Below, piece by piece: positions 36,400 to 48,872 of a DNA stretch of 64,000 bases (the stretch's first letter is position 1; the number at the start of each line of letters is the position of its first letter). Location: positions 64,784,852 to 64,848,851 of the forward strand of contig OY829329.1 in assembly GCA_963691655.1 (NCBI GenBank). The letters run 5' to 3'. Position numbers and translations under genes: made by a program. The notes beneath the pieces were generated by a model, which ran no database searches, was not told the origin of the DNA, and was given only the letters and a program-made list of their open reading frames with translations. This DNA is from Toxonevra muliebris. Taxonomy: Eukaryota; Arthropoda; Insecta; Diptera; Pallopteridae.

Positions 36400-39300
36400 A
36401 TTAACAAATAGGGGAACAAATGTTGCATGTTGGTGATACATTTACAGCGGGATCTACTATTATAGAATTACTGTACTATTCCCCATGTTTGTTTTCCCGT
36501 TCCTGTAGTAATTGTAAAATTACCAATTAAATATGTTTTCCATGCAGAAATGGAAAATTCCTCAATTTCTTAAAAACTCTCTAGTATTCGCATATAATTA
36601 CCCTATATTTCATATAATTTGCAACTAGTACAACAACAAAAAATACCACCAAACAATTACAAAATGATATGGGTGATATATGCTCCATGCATACGCAAGA
36701 ATATTGCAATTTTGCAACAGAAAATAAGATTTCATTCATTGTAAGTAGAATAAATATGCACATGGATATGAGGTTCATAGTTCAAATACACACACAAGCA
36801 TATGTTCAAAGTAAGATCTATGTATGTTTGTACATATTTATGTAAGTGTAGGTGTGTGTATGGTTTTCTGGCAAGCAGACAGAATCAGTCATTCATTCTA
36901 GTGAGTATATCGCAGGCAACAAATTTGCATCCTTAGTTGAGGAACAACAACTGTTAAAGAAATTACAAGGTGATTTCAAACGTTGTCATAAAATTGAAAT
37001 TGTTGCCAAAATAATGTGCCTTTGGGGAGCGCTTGCTGCTATTGCTGTGTTTGTTCTCAGTTTTTTTCTTTTTTTTTTTTTAGTAAGGGCGTATGAAATT
37101 CACACGCCTGTTATCAACTTTAAACTGTATGGGAGGAAAATACTCATACTCAAATTCACTCGTTTGTGCATTTGTGTTGATATTGCTCGGAGGTTGATTC
37201 AAACACACACACACACACCACACACCCTCTCGCATACTCACACTTCCCCATAAACTCTCTTATGAGCTTAGCTACAATGTAAAAGTTTTGCATCATCAAG
37301 ATGTTTCTCTTCTCTACATTGAGTTTAAGTAGTTTGTGTGTGTGTGTGTTTGTGTGCTGCAATGATGGTTAAATGAAAATCTTTATGCGGGAGCGGATTT
37401 TGAGCAGCCCGACAGTGTAAATATATATATATATATATATAGAGCAAATTCATCTTGATCAAAGCATATGCATGAGAGTCAGTTTCTCTGAGTGCGTGTG
37501 TATGTGTGTTTGAGTGAGAGTATGATAACAACAGCGCAGCAGCAGCGCATAAAGTTCTACCAACAATTTTTTTCTTTATTCTAATTTTTTATTTTAATTT
37601 TGCATCAACTTGAAGATGAAGTGGATACGCGTCGTTTGGAAAAAGTAAACTTTAGTGCTTTATTAGCAGTTGTTAAGTGCAGCGTAAGGATTTTATTTGT
37701 GCAATGGGAATGCATGAGTTTATCCTTGGATACATACATACACACACATAATATATATGTACATAAGCATGCAAGTAGTAGATATACCCAGCGGGAAAAG
37801 TAATTTATGATAACGTGGGGGAATGCAAGGAAGAGTTTAAGGGTATGCTTAAAAAGTTCATTGGATAGTTAAGTAACTTTTCTGGAAAAGTTGAATTCAA
37901 GGAAATTTTTCAAATCAGGATATAATTTTGATTTATTCAAATGCATTTAATTTATAATTAAGTTAATTTGCCGGCAGTTCGTTTTAATTGGATACGTTTT
38001 AACCCTCTAATGTAGATTGTAAGCAATATACCGTTCAATCGCCTGCACAAATTCACTGAATTGATATCATTATTGTGCAAAATAACTAGATGGCGCTACT
38101 TGTCACAAAAGTTTCGGCCTACTGCGATTTCAAAAAATAATAAAACATTGTTCTGCATGTGTTTTGTGTAATTATCTTGAAAAAATTGGAGAGGTAAGTG
38201 TTTCAATTTTTTGGAATCGGATAACACTGTGCAACACATTTTTCTAACGGAGAATCGGCCAACACAGGTCGATGGTACTGGCGTAGAGTAACAAAACCCT
38301 AAAAGCGTTTTACAAAGTTAGCTCGCTTTTAAAAGTTATAGGCATTCAAAGTTTGTCTCTTGCAGCTTATTTTTTAAAAAATAAGTTCTCATTTTTTACT
38401 ACTTTCTTCAGCAAAATAAGAACAATAAAAAATTTTAACATTATAGAGTTTCTTTTCTTTTTTTTACATTTCATTTTTATTTACTATTATGTTTGCACTT
38501 GCAAGGAGCAATAACAGAGCTGTAGAATTTTATGGCAAAACAATTTCGAAAAATCATAATTTATTTTCGAAATTTCTTTACTTTCGAAGCTGAAGGAATT
38601 ATCTGATTTCAAAAATTTGCTTCCACTTTTGTTCATCTTAATACTTTTTAATTTGACGTAATTTTTGGATATTTTTCGTATACCAAAAATGCCTCTTTAC
38701 TTGCTTAATTTTGTTACATACTGTATTTCCCGTTGGGTATAAAAAATCAAAGAAAGAAAACGCTGTAGTATTAAATAAGTGAGTAAGTGGAAGAAAAAGT
38801 AACAGAAAAACTGAAGCATGAAATCAGTGCACATAAATGCTGATATCAACCAATTAAGCATCTCAACTAAGTAGAGTAATAGAGGAGAACAAAAAAAAAA
38901 AAAAAAGTGCATGGCAAAAGAGATTAAACTTAACACATTATTGCAAAGCAAAGACATAGACACAGACACACACACATACAAATTTTCTTATCGAAAAATA
39001 GCTTTAAAATTATTTATTTATTTTTTTTTTGAATTGTCTACATAAATTCACCTTAATGAATGAAAAAACTGACCACACTCTCTGCACCTAAACCCACAAA
39101 CAACACAACTCTCTCTTTCTGGCTCTCTCTCCTTCTTCCTAACAGTTAACACTCTCTCCTCTCTCAATCTTTGCTCTTACTTTAATTCCTCTCTTCTATA
39201 GTGTTCGGTTCGCAGTTTTTATAAATGTATTTACAATACATATCTAAATATAGGTACATATATATTGTTGTTGTTGTTTCTTACTTGTTTTCATTTTGTT

Positions 39301-39527
39301 ATTTATCCTTCGGCGCTCAGCTCAACTTAAATTGGAACTGCTTCCGGCTGATTTAAATACCTTCAGTCACGCACAAAAACTTTTACCTTCCCTCTACCAA
39401 AAATAAGATAGAAGCTTTAACGTTGTGTTTTACTTTACTTAGTTTTTTTTTTTTTGTTTTTCTTACTTCTATACTCGAGCTTATACTTTGTTTACTCCAC
39501 TTTTTATATATATACAACCTTCATTAC
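36400..39527. other. AT-rich spacer with CA and AT microsatellites
   Basis: No gene is visible apart from low-complexity ORFs. CA tracts occur at about 37201-37220 and 37335-37355, and an AT tract at about 37419-37442. The 133-codon ORF at 36852-37253 ends in the CA tract and shows no domain. Confidence 0.5.
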
Positions 39528-39595
39528 CTGCTGCGCTGGTTTACGTTTACTGATATCGTCGCCGCCGCTGTCTTCTAGCGCGTTTCCACAACCTC
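39528..39595 (-). CDS. Candidate 68-nt internal coding exon
   Basis: On the minus strand a strong acceptor (long T tract, then TTTTCTATTTAG) precedes 68 nt that end in CAGCAG followed by the donor GTAATGA. Only one of three frames is open; it reads 22 residues including NALEDSGGDDISKRK, acidic then basic, and enters in phase 1 and leaves in phase 0. The exon is GC-rich against AT-rich flanks. I do not recognise the protein. It would be a small exon of a minus-strand gene whose other exons lie far away, consistent with the large introns of such fly genomes. No neighbouring exon is certain in this window. Confidence 0.5.
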
Positions 39596-40170
39596 CTAAA
39601 TAGAAAACAGAAAAAAAAAAAGCCACCAACGCATCAAAGTCTTCGTCGACTGACTACCTGACTCAGCACAAAGTTAGTTGATTGCAAGGAAGCTAGCTTC
39701 ATTTTTATACTACTTAAATTTCAAACGATGCGATAGCAAAAATTTTTATTCACCACCATCGGCTCACTCTTTATCGAGAGGAGAAAGTGTAAAGTATGTA
39801 TGCGTGTGGATAGGAAAGAGAAAGCGAGAGAGAGAGATATCTAGACTATTTCCGTACATTAAAAGCATTTGAAAATTTGCGTTAGTTACACTTTACTTTT
39901 TTCTACTTTACTTCTATTTTTTTTTTTACAACTCTTCATCTATTTTGGGCACTTCTTACATTCCCATTAGTAGGTACTGTGTACTGCCGACAATTAAGTG
40001 GAGTAGGTGTGGATAACGTGTAAATATTTCAAAGGAGCGTCCACGAAATCGCAGTTGCTGTAGTTGGTAGTTGGTAGTTGCTGAAGGTTGGAGGTTAGAG
40101 TCATCGTCGTGGTAAAATTAAAACTAGACGAACCTATATTTTATAGACATATAGTAGTGCAGTACATATA

Positions 40171-40363
40171 CAGTGACAGTCGAAACTGAACCCTCTGAAA
40201 ATGAGTGCACATAAGGTTGCGATAGTAGTACGTTTAGACCATTCATTCGAATAGCTCTTGTGATATCAGTACAAGCTGACCTTGGCGCCATATTTAGTTT
40301 TTTCTATTTGTAACCTTTTTCGTTAGCTATGTTCAACTGTGTATACAGTTTTGACTATCACTG
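40171..40363. mobile_element. Tc1/mariner-type MITE, 193 bp
   Basis: CAGTGACAGTCGAAACTG at the left and CAGTGATAGTCAAAACTG as the complement at the right bound 193 bp, with TA at 40169-40170 and 40364-40365. The ends and the TA target fit Tc1-like elements. There is no coding capacity. Confidence 0.85.
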
Positions 40364-40783
40364 TATATGCTTTGCTAGAAGCAAAAAAAAAAATAGAACG
40401 ATTTTAAAAAAATTAAGTTTTCTTTAGTTGCATTTACTTGTTGTTGTTGTTGTTTTTGTTGTTGCACTGCAATTATTAAAAGCGTGTTCGTGTAAGCAAA
40501 GTGTGCTTTTAATTGTCGAACAAAAACAGAGTACGAATTTTAAAAACAGCAGCAACAACAACAAGGCAACCCCCTGTTGTTTTGATATAATTTATAAACT
40601 ACTTTAGAGTTCTTTTCTTAGAACTATGTATGCGAAAAGTTTTCCAACCATTTAAATATAACATTATTTTTTTAAATAACAACTGAATAAGATGAGCTGA
40701 TTTCGACCCTATACTCGGGTTTTTCTAGCACGTCTGAGATTTCCGCTATTAAGGCATAAAAACATCATAATCTTAGTATATGA

Positions 40784-41583
40784 AGTGAAACTTCTTATTG
40801 GAGAGTACGGCAACCTTTTGTGTGAAGAATTATTTTAAATTGCTTGGTTCTCTATGCATACATCATAAAATTACAACAAACTCATCTCTCTCACTCTCTT
40901 TACACACTCTCTCTCATATTTATGTATGTATTTGCACTAAAAGAATTTCTTGCAAAAACAACACGATTAACAACAATAAATTCGTCAGAAAGCAATCACA
41001 ATCGTTAATTTGAGATGAGATTGAGAGAGCCGACGTCTCTGCCCAAGACAAAAAATTTATTCATATAAAAAATTTCAGATCACAATGTCGGCTCTCATAC
41101 TGTCTGTTCATGCACTCTCTTTCTATGATACTCTCTTTCTTTCATATTTAAAAAGAACTTAAAGAGTTTCGTAGGAGAGTCAACTAGAGAGAAACAACAA
41201 GCAAATCTTCGCTTGAGAATTGATTTGGCGTATGTGTATAAGTATTCGTATGCCTATACGCCAGATTAATTCTCAGGCGACGAAATGCAGAACAACAATA
41301 GATACGGTATTTATCAAACATCTCTAAAAAATTTATTCAAAGTATTTATTTCATATTTTAGCTATCATAAGAATTCATGGCATTGGTATTTATATTTTTT
41401 AATTGCATTTACCAACGAACTCATATTTAGTATATTTTATTTTACATTTGAAATAATTCAAAGCGGAATTTTTTCTAATTGAAATTTATCTATGGCTACC
41501 TTTAAAATTAAAAAGAAAATAATATATTTTCTCTACATAATTTCACTTCTACTATTTGTCCGATGACAAAATTAGTTTTTTTT
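40784..41583 (+). repeat. Dispersed repeat copy B
   Basis: This is the shorter partner of 10367-12130, starting AGTGAAACTTCTTATTG and ending near AAATTAGTTTTTTTT. It keeps the GAGAGAGCCGACGTCTCTG block at about 41020-41040 and an inverted TGTCGGCTCTC about 45 bp later. It carries the 76-bp hairpin MITE (41207-41282) that copy A lacks, and it lacks copy A's 725-bp hAT-like insertion. Confidence 0.7.
41207..41282. mobile_element. 76-bp hairpin MITE, copy 2
   Basis: CTTCGCTTGAGAATTGATTT at the left and the complement of CGTCGCCTGAGAATTAATCT at the right enclose GGCGTATGTGTATAAGTATT. The flanks are AAAT on both sides (41203-41206 and 41283-41286). The matching place in copy A of the host repeat (about 11154-11157) has a single AAAT and no insert, so this is a genuine insertion with a 4-bp duplication. 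Confidence 0.9.
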
Positions 41584-43145
41584 TCGATTGGTTGAAAATC
41601 TATAAAACTTGATCGCCCTTCAATTATGACAATAAAACCTAAAGTCAAAAATTTTATGATTCAGAGAAGAAAAACAAATCGCTATCATTATAAATCAAAA
41701 TCTTTTTGTAAACACTGTAACCTTCATTGGATTTGCGTGTTTCGCCTAATGAAGAAGACAAATAGTCGCGCAATTAAAGCCTTTTAGCTTTAAGCACAAG
41801 TAAATAATTGCAGTGAGTGCAAAATGGAAATAAACATACAGACACTCACTCATACATACAAACAAATGTCTTAACAAAAATATACGCTTACGTTTGCGTT
41901 ACGTTAAACGTGAGTTTATTTTAGCACGAGCCAAACGGTAGCGACGGCGGCGTTGATTTAAATGACAATACGAAGGTGGAAGGAATGTAGGAGGTGCATG
42001 AAGAGGAGGCAAAGAAATAACTAACAACACCTTAACGAAGACGTGGAGAGATCCGTGATTGCACCTGTGTGCCGAGTGTTGTTGTTGTTGCTGCTGCCGG
42101 TGTGTCTATTTGATGGGTTAGATTAACTGCCTGACAGGTAAACCCACTTTTCTTTTTTGTGCCTTTTTCCGTTCCCTTTCGCCTTCATTCGCTTTGTTTT
42201 CGTTTCCGGCGCTTTGGCTTTGGCAGGCAGCTGCGGAATTTGAAGCTTTTTCTTTCTTACGTTCGTTCGTTTGTGGGTTGGTTGGTTGGTTGGTTCGAGG
42301 GTTCATTTCGCCTCGCTTACAGCTTTGTCAGCTCACGTGCTTAGCAGTCGTAATTATGTTTTTCTGTTATCCTTGTATTAAGGATTTTTACATTTTCGTT
42401 TCTTTTTTTTTTCAATTTGGATTTTATTGTTGTTTTGTTGGAATGGAAGTGAATGATGATGATGAGTACGTAGCTGTAGTGAAGGTGTTTGCAGGTACAT
42501 AAAATTGGCAATAAATATTGGGTTTTGTAATTTAATTGGTAAATTTAAATAATTTACAGCAATTTACAGCAAGTGAATGGATTATATACTAAGTAATGGT
42601 ACATAATAGAAGGAAAAATTTCAATGATTATGTTGAGTAATTTGTAAGTAAGAAAGACAATTACGGAATCTAATGAATTATACTAATACTTATAAAATTG
42701 TCGGTATTTACCGTAACATTCACCAGTTCTTGGCTGACGATCTGAAGATAATGTATGCATAAAAGAGCATAAAAAAAATTTCACACACCTCTTTAATACA
42801 TGCTCTCTCTCATCGAAAGAGAGCTCAGTCGATATTTGTGCATGTATGCTGTAGTAAAATAATTCCACTCTCTTTCTCCCTCTCTCTCAACTATAGACGA
42901 TGACAACAATTGAGAACAAACCGCATTTTTGATTTTGCAGTTGTTGTTTGTCTTTGGGGAAAACACAAAAATCGAAATTACAAAAAAAAAAAACAACTGG
43001 ATACTTTCTCTCTCGCTCTCTCTCTTTGCCATTGACTATAACAATTTAAAAACCAGCCATTGTCTCCAAAACAAAAAAGGAGCATACTCTTTTAAAAATA
43101 GAGCGATTGAAAACCCGAATATAATTAAATTATTAGTTTCGTTGG
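41584..43145. other. Spacer with a possible untranslated exon
   Basis: No firm gene. The interval 42000-42350 is less AT-rich; on the minus strand it holds a 62-codon ORF (42118-42306) with an N-rich, Q- and K-rich translation, followed downstream by an ACACAG/GTGCAA donor-like site near 42066. It could be a 5' leader exon of the minus-strand gene suggested by 39528-39595, but nothing proves transcription. Confidence 0.3.
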
Positions 43146-43153
43146 GTTATACC

Positions 43154-43681
43154 TAAGGTTGCCAGATGGTCTTGATTCCTCTTGATTGTTCAGATTTTTA
43201 GTCCCGTGTCTAGAGTAGCGACTTTCAGAAATTTGTCCAGATAAAATTTTTAAATTTGTAGAGATAAAATTTTGACTGATAAATTTGGGCAAAAACATTA
43301 AACAATTTAAAAATATTACAGAGGTCTCAGGTTCTGAAAATATTTATACAAATTAAAGTTTAAATGGTATGCTACACTGATTACACAGCGCGCGAGATTT
43401 TCCAATGGCTTTATAGTAAATTATTTACTGATCACTACTGCGTACTCAGTTTTTTTCTGAAGTCCGAAAAATGGGTCTTCAGGGGCTATTAAGAAATTTT
43501 TTTTTTTTTTATTTTAACGGATACAAATTTGATGTCTGAAGCAAATTTTTTAAGCAAATTTTATATTTATTGTTTTTTGTTGTGTGATAAAGTCTTTTTT
43601 CAATGTCTAGACGAAAGCTGAAAAATGCCGATATTTTATCTCAATATCCAGATGAAGCCTGATTTGCATTTAGCAAACCTA
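43154..43681. mobile_element. hAT-like non-autonomous element, TAAGGTTGCCAGA end
   Basis: The left end TAAGGTTGCCAGA and the right end, in complement TAGGTTTGCTAAA, are imperfect inverted repeats. The flanks GTTATACC (43146-43153) and GTTATACA (43682-43689) share 7 of 8 bases, giving a hAT-size target duplication. The element is 528 bp, and CAGAT(G)AA-type words recur near both ends. No coding frame is visible. Confidence 0.75.
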
Positions 43682-44203
43682 GTTATACATAATTTGTAAG
43701 AACAAAAAACTACATGCAAAAATCTATAAACATATAAGTGAAAATTTATAAATGCAGAAACAGAAAATAGATCAATTCAAGCTTTTCAATCCAATACAAT
43801 CAAACTAAATTAAGTGCGCCATAAACAAGTAGAGCAAATATATTTTCACACATATATGCATACTTAAAACAGTCGATTCTATTCAAACAATGTTAGATAT
43901 ATCGGTTTTATATAATTACAATGCAATGTGTGTCCAGGGTGCAGAGTAGTGGAGTTTTGATTGATAGAACCAGAAAACACAACAATCAATACCAACCAAC
44001 AGTCCACACACACCAACAACCCATACAACCCAACCACACATTCTCACCAAAACACGCACACATATGCATATGCACGCAGTGGCGGTTCTAGAATTTGGGT
44101 TTGAGGAAGACTGATTTTACTCAATTAAAGGATAAATATCAGACTCAATATCGACCAAAACCCAGACCTAGACCAAAGGCAAAAATTTTATTAATGTTCA
44201 CAA

Positions 44204-44935
44204 TAGTGTCCGACCGAATAATCGGCTTAGGTTCTTTGGCTAAATTGTACCTTCGGCTTCGGTAAAAAATGGCCAAACTTTTTTACTTTTTAAGGAGGAC
44301 TTGAAGCGTATTGAAAAGAAGCGTGAATTGTTAGAGAATCCGACATTTTACATTACTGGCGCTTCACTTTTTTTTTTGCTTTCAAGGAGGTCAAAAAAAT
44401 TTAAAGTTGTTTCGGCTAAAATCGCTCTAGAATATATGTGTAAAGGGATTCTTTGAAATTCACAGTCGATTGAAAATTACAGATGTTTATATATCGGCCC
44501 TGATACAGCAGTCAAGCATATTTGAACTTCGAAACTAGTTTTTCTCAAAACAGCATTATTCGAAATAGCTGCCACGATATCTCGAAAACTAATGAACTGA
44601 TTGTGCTTAAATTTTCATCGTATGAATAAAATACTTCCCGTCATACTAGCCAGATAAAAAAACTAGCTGTGAGTAGCTAGGAATTAAAATTTTTAATACA
44701 ACATATTTAGTTATTTAAAAAAAATTAATAAAAAGTTTATTCAACAACAAATACTTTTAGGCATTCAACTTTTTCGGCTTCATAAAACCACGACCATTAC
44801 ATTTTTTAGGGTATATGTTTGCAAACACATAGGTAGAAAAAAATTACTTTCAGACTTTTATTTTTTATATTTTAAAAATCCTGGCCGAAGTTCGACTTCG
44901 CCTTCAGCCGAAAAATCACCTTCGGTCGGACACTA
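44204..44935. mobile_element. Nested hAT-like MITE, TAGTGTCCGACCGAA ends
   Basis: Fifteen-base terminal repeats TAGTGTCCGACCGAA occur at 44204-44218 and, inverted, at 44921-44935. The flanks GTTCACAA (44196-44203) and GTTCCCAC (44936-44943) match at 6 of 8. CTTCGGC/GCCGAA words cluster near both ends. It is 732 bp and non-coding. Confidence 0.8.
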
Positions 44936-44943
44936 GTTCCCAC

Positions 44944-45900
44944 CAAAAAATTGTAGACCAAAAATTAAGAGATAACTGGAACAAAACTGTGACCAAAATT
45001 CAAACTAAAATCGGATTCAATTCAAACACAGATCGAATTTCAAACCAAGGAAAGGACCAAATTCAAATTGAAAATCTAGATAAAAATGAGACCGAATTCA
45101 GACCAAAACCTTGATTAAACAAACAAACAAAAAATGTTGCGACCACGAATCGGACCAAAATTCCAACAAAAATCGATCAAAATGAGGTCAAATTCAGATC
45201 AAAACTCAGACTTATAGTTAGACAAAACTTTAGACCAAAAAAAACGCCAAATACTGAACGAAAGGAATTCAAAATTAAGACCAAAACCTGTGGAAATATC
45301 TGATAAATATTCAGATCAAAATTTTTAACAAAATTCAAACCGGTTTCGGATCGAATTTTAGACCAAAACTCAGACTAATAGTTAGACAAAACTTTAGACC
45401 AAAAAGGACGCCAAATACTGAACGAAAGGAAATCAAAATTCAGACCAAAACCAGTGGAAATATCTGATAAATATTCACACCAACAAATTTTAACTCAAAT
45501 ACTGACCAAAAGTAAACAAAACTTTACACCGAATCTAGACAACCAATTAAACAAAAATTGTACCAAAATTTTAGCCGAATTCAGATCAAAATTTTAAACA
45601 AAATTCAGACCAACTTTGGATCGAAATTCAGACCAAAACTCGTATTAAAATCCAACTAATTCAGATCAAAATTTTGACCACACAACTTAAACTAAAAGTG
45701 AGATTAAAACTGAGACACCAAATACAATCTTAAAGCAAATCAAAATTAAGACCAGAAATCAGATCAAATGGTGAGTAAATGCTGGTCTGACCACAATTTA
45801 GACTAAGAGTTACAACAAAACTCAGACCAGAAGGATCTCAAATACAGATCGAAAGCACATCAAATTTTCTACCAAAACACCAGACTTAGACTTTAGATTA
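44944..45900. repeat. AGACCAAAATTC satellite, third locus
   Basis: The same short words as at 14.8-16.8 kb, plus orientation, fill this interval. A longer 164-bp duplication is visible: the phrase ATAGTTAGACAAAACTTTAG starts at 45214 and again at 45378, each followed by GCCAAATACTGAACGAAAGG and GTGGAAATATCTGATAAATA. It lies inside the hAT-like bounds 44077-45935. Confidence 0.75.
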
Positions 45901-45944
45901 AACTCCTCCCCCACCCAACTTGGAACCCGCCACTGCATGTAGGT

Positions 45945-46656
45945 ATTTATTCAACGATTGGTGAGCTATAGACAAACAGTACGTAATTGAACCAATGTTC
46001 AATGCAGGTACATTCACCCTTCAGTGCTCAATAATGCAAATATATTTATTTAGTGATTTATCTGATTATGAAAATTATCACTACAGCTCATTACCAAACC
46101 CATCCCTCTCACTATTTTCACTATATACATGTATATTTATATTCCTGTGAGGACATAGTTTTAGCCTCGTGACCAACCAAATTGTTTTTAACACCTTTAA
46201 AATCTCCCACTTTTCGATTATCCCATTAATGTGGTGTAACTCGATTTTCTTCTGGTGCTGTGATTTTAGCTACATATTATTGTTTTTGTTGTTGGAGTCA
46301 CTATCAATACCGATGCTATTTACCTTAGTACACAACAATCTATCTACCTACATTTCTTCCTGCGTAGCTTACACCACAACCACCCCATGAATTTCTATTG
46401 CGCCCACACGTCCAGCACAGAATTTCGCTACTGATGCTCTACTATGAATGTATGTATGTATGTATGTATGTACGTCGTATTTACCAAAGTTTGATTCATT
46501 ATCAATGACAGCGTATAATTATTGCAATCGGAAATTAAAATCGTTATCGGAAATTGATTTCTCATTGAGCAACACAATATTACATTCGAGTGTTGCTGCT
46601 GCATTTGAGCTGCATTGCTTTTGTAATACAGAAGAGTTATACACATACATCTACCT
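45945..46656. other. Unassigned spacer with TATG microsatellite
   Basis: A TATG repeat lies at about 46446-46473. The ORFs at 46169 and 46428 have no recognisable domain. Nothing else could be supported. Confidence 0.45.
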
Positions 46657-46661
46657 GTAAT

Positions 46662-47110
46662 ACAGCAACGGGCAAAAGAATAGCAGTGCGCAAAAATAAA
46701 AAGTTGCATATGAGAATAATAGATTGAAGTCTGTTGAGCGTCAATAAAACAAACAAAAATTGTATTTTAAGGGCTTAAAAACCGATTTAGCAATGTCGGG
46801 CCATATGTTTTAAGTCGAGATGATTATTCGAGGCACCCCAGGACATGCTCGATCCATAGGCCTAAGCGTGATTTGGGATGATATTAGAAAAACTGTTTTC
46901 AAAGTCAAGTCAAACCGACAGTTCTTAGAGAGTCTAGAGTCTATTTAGTGACGACACCATATCAGAACACTTCTAATTTAGTACAACTGTCCATGGGGCG
47001 CCTAAGCTGAGCTTTTTCCTACCATTCGTATTGTGCGAGTTTTATTTGTACCCTTATGGAAGCACATCACAATTGTATTTCGAGTTTTTTTTTTGGATTC
47101 AGGGATTTTT
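46662..47110 (+). mobile_element. Possible 5' remnant of a Tc1-like element
   Basis: CAGCAACGGGCAAAAGAATA follows a TA (46660-46661) and resembles Tc1-type termini. A short ATG-led stretch near 46793 cannot be assigned to a transposase with confidence, and no matching right end was found. Confidence 0.3.
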
Positions 47111-47767
47111 CATTTTATCACTACTTTTCTTTGGACATCGTCTGTACTTGCGATTGTGCACATCAAGTTACACTTTAATTCAACTTAAATAGAAAATAAT
47201 GCGATTTTAACTTGGGTGTTTTAAACTGGAGTGTTGTTGGTGCTTTGCTTCAATTCTTGTTTTGCAGTTAAATGCAATGATTTCAATAGACTTCAGACTT
47301 AAGTATACCCTGACCTGACTTGTTTTTAAATGATTCCACACACTAGTGGAACCAACTGGGGTTGTGGATTTTTGAGATAAAATGTTTGCACGAGTTTGCT
47401 TTGAAAAAAAAGAAGCTCTTAGCGTAAAAAAAATGTTCACTTCTTCAGAAATTTCAATCAATTAATTTTGCATACTAAATTATGTTTTATTTCTCGTTTT
47501 TTTATATTATTCCTTGCCTTTTGTTTTTGTTTTGTTTTAAATAATAGATAATATCAATACTCTACGGTAAAGAAAATTGCTAAATGTTTGATGTCTGGTC
47601 ACTTTAATGCTGTATGCTAGTGATGGTCACCTATACAACCGCAATGATCGGCCGATCTCTTTTTCTATGGAAATGAGCGCTGTATGTGTGAAATTTATTA
47701 TGCTCTTATGCATGTGGGTTGCTCTCTTACCCATGCTGCTGTATACAAATGGTACGATACATCCGAA

Positions 47768-48864
47768 CAGCGGTGCCATATTGACAGATTTATCTGTAAA
47801 TTACAGTTTTTTCGGTCGGCATGCAGTCTAACAGATTTCCCTCAAATATTACAGTTTATTCACCAATTTTTCAGTTTTTGCAGTTTTTGCAATAATATGG
47901 AGAATATATTTAATTATGTTTTGGTTGTCATAAAAATGTAATTGTATTTCAGGGTAGCACTTGCAGGTAGCGAATGTGGAAAGAATATTTCCCCAAATTA
48001 ATACTAACAAAACTAAAATTCGAAAATTAGCTGAAAAGAACAAAAGACTTAATTAAAAAAAATTATAAAATTGAACAAATTTTGTGGCATCAAGAGAAAT
48101 GTACAAAAAATTTGATGAAACCATTCTGAGAGCTTTTAAAATTGTTGTATTGATTACTGGTTAACTATGACTACTCAAAAAATCGGACCCAGGAATGATC
48201 ATTTAATTTTTTAACTAGACATTACAAGAATGTTATTTCGTGTTTCTTAATAACAATAATAATATCTTATATTTGTTTTATATATTTTTAAATGAGTTTG
48301 TTTCTTTTTTTGTTTGACTTATTTTACTTAATTTTAAAGGAATCAGTTTTTTTTGATTTTATTTATATTACTTATTACTATTCTAGAGCATTTTTGGCAG
48401 TAGAATTTGACACCATTTTTTTTCAAACAAAAACAGTCTGATGGCTGATTGTTGTTGTCGTTAATTTTTCTTTTTGGTGAAAGTGTTATAAGAACTGGTT
48501 TAATATTAATACAAAATTTGTATGTTCGTTTGTTTTTTATTTCCGAATCATGCCTAATGAGCGAATTTTTTTTTCCAAATTTTGCACCATTATTGTATTA
48601 GGTTTCCCAGAAATTATAGGGTTTAAAATTTCTGCCCGTTCAAGAAAGCATAGCATCTCCCAAACTTGCGGAAAATATTGTATTATTGGACCTATTAAAT
48701 TTTGAATGTGTGGTGGAATGATGGCCAAGTGACTGAGAAACTTTTCAAATTAAAAATTTTAGATTTTTTTTTTCGTTTTTATAGGTTACAGTTTTTTTTT
48801 TCCAAAATACAGTTTTTGTTTCTACTTTTTACAGTTTTTGCCCAAAAAAAATATGGCATCACTG
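47768..48864. mobile_element. hAT non-autonomous element, CAG(C/T)G(G/A)TGCCATATT ends
   Basis: Terminal repeats at 47768-47782 and 48850-48864 match at 13 of 15 bases. The flanks CATCCGAA and CTCCCGAA agree at 6 of 8, an aged 8-bp duplication. ACAGTTTTT words recur several times in the first 120 bp and again in the last 80 bp, in the same orientation at both ends. The element is 1097 bp; no transposase was recognised. ORFs of 63-85 codons inside are low-complexity. Confidence 0.8.
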
Positions 48865-48872
48865 CTCCCGAA

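Larger units (their letters stand above)
44077..45935. mobile_element. hAT-like element enclosing satellite and a nested element
   Basis: The left end CAGTGGCGGTTCTAGAA and the right end, in complement CAGTGGCGGGTTCCAAG, form an inverted pair of CAGTGGCG type, common in hAT elements. The flanks TATGCACG and CATGTAGG agree at only 5 of 8 positions, so the duplication is weak. Inside lie a second hAT-like element (44204-44935) and about 960 bp of AGACCAAAATTC satellite. Confidence 0.55.

Noticed and set aside
42118..42306. A 62-codon minus-strand ORF starting MNPRTNQPTN
   Set aside because: Its start is made of a GGTT tandem repeat in complement and it stops without a convincing splice site in frame; kept only as a possible leader exon.
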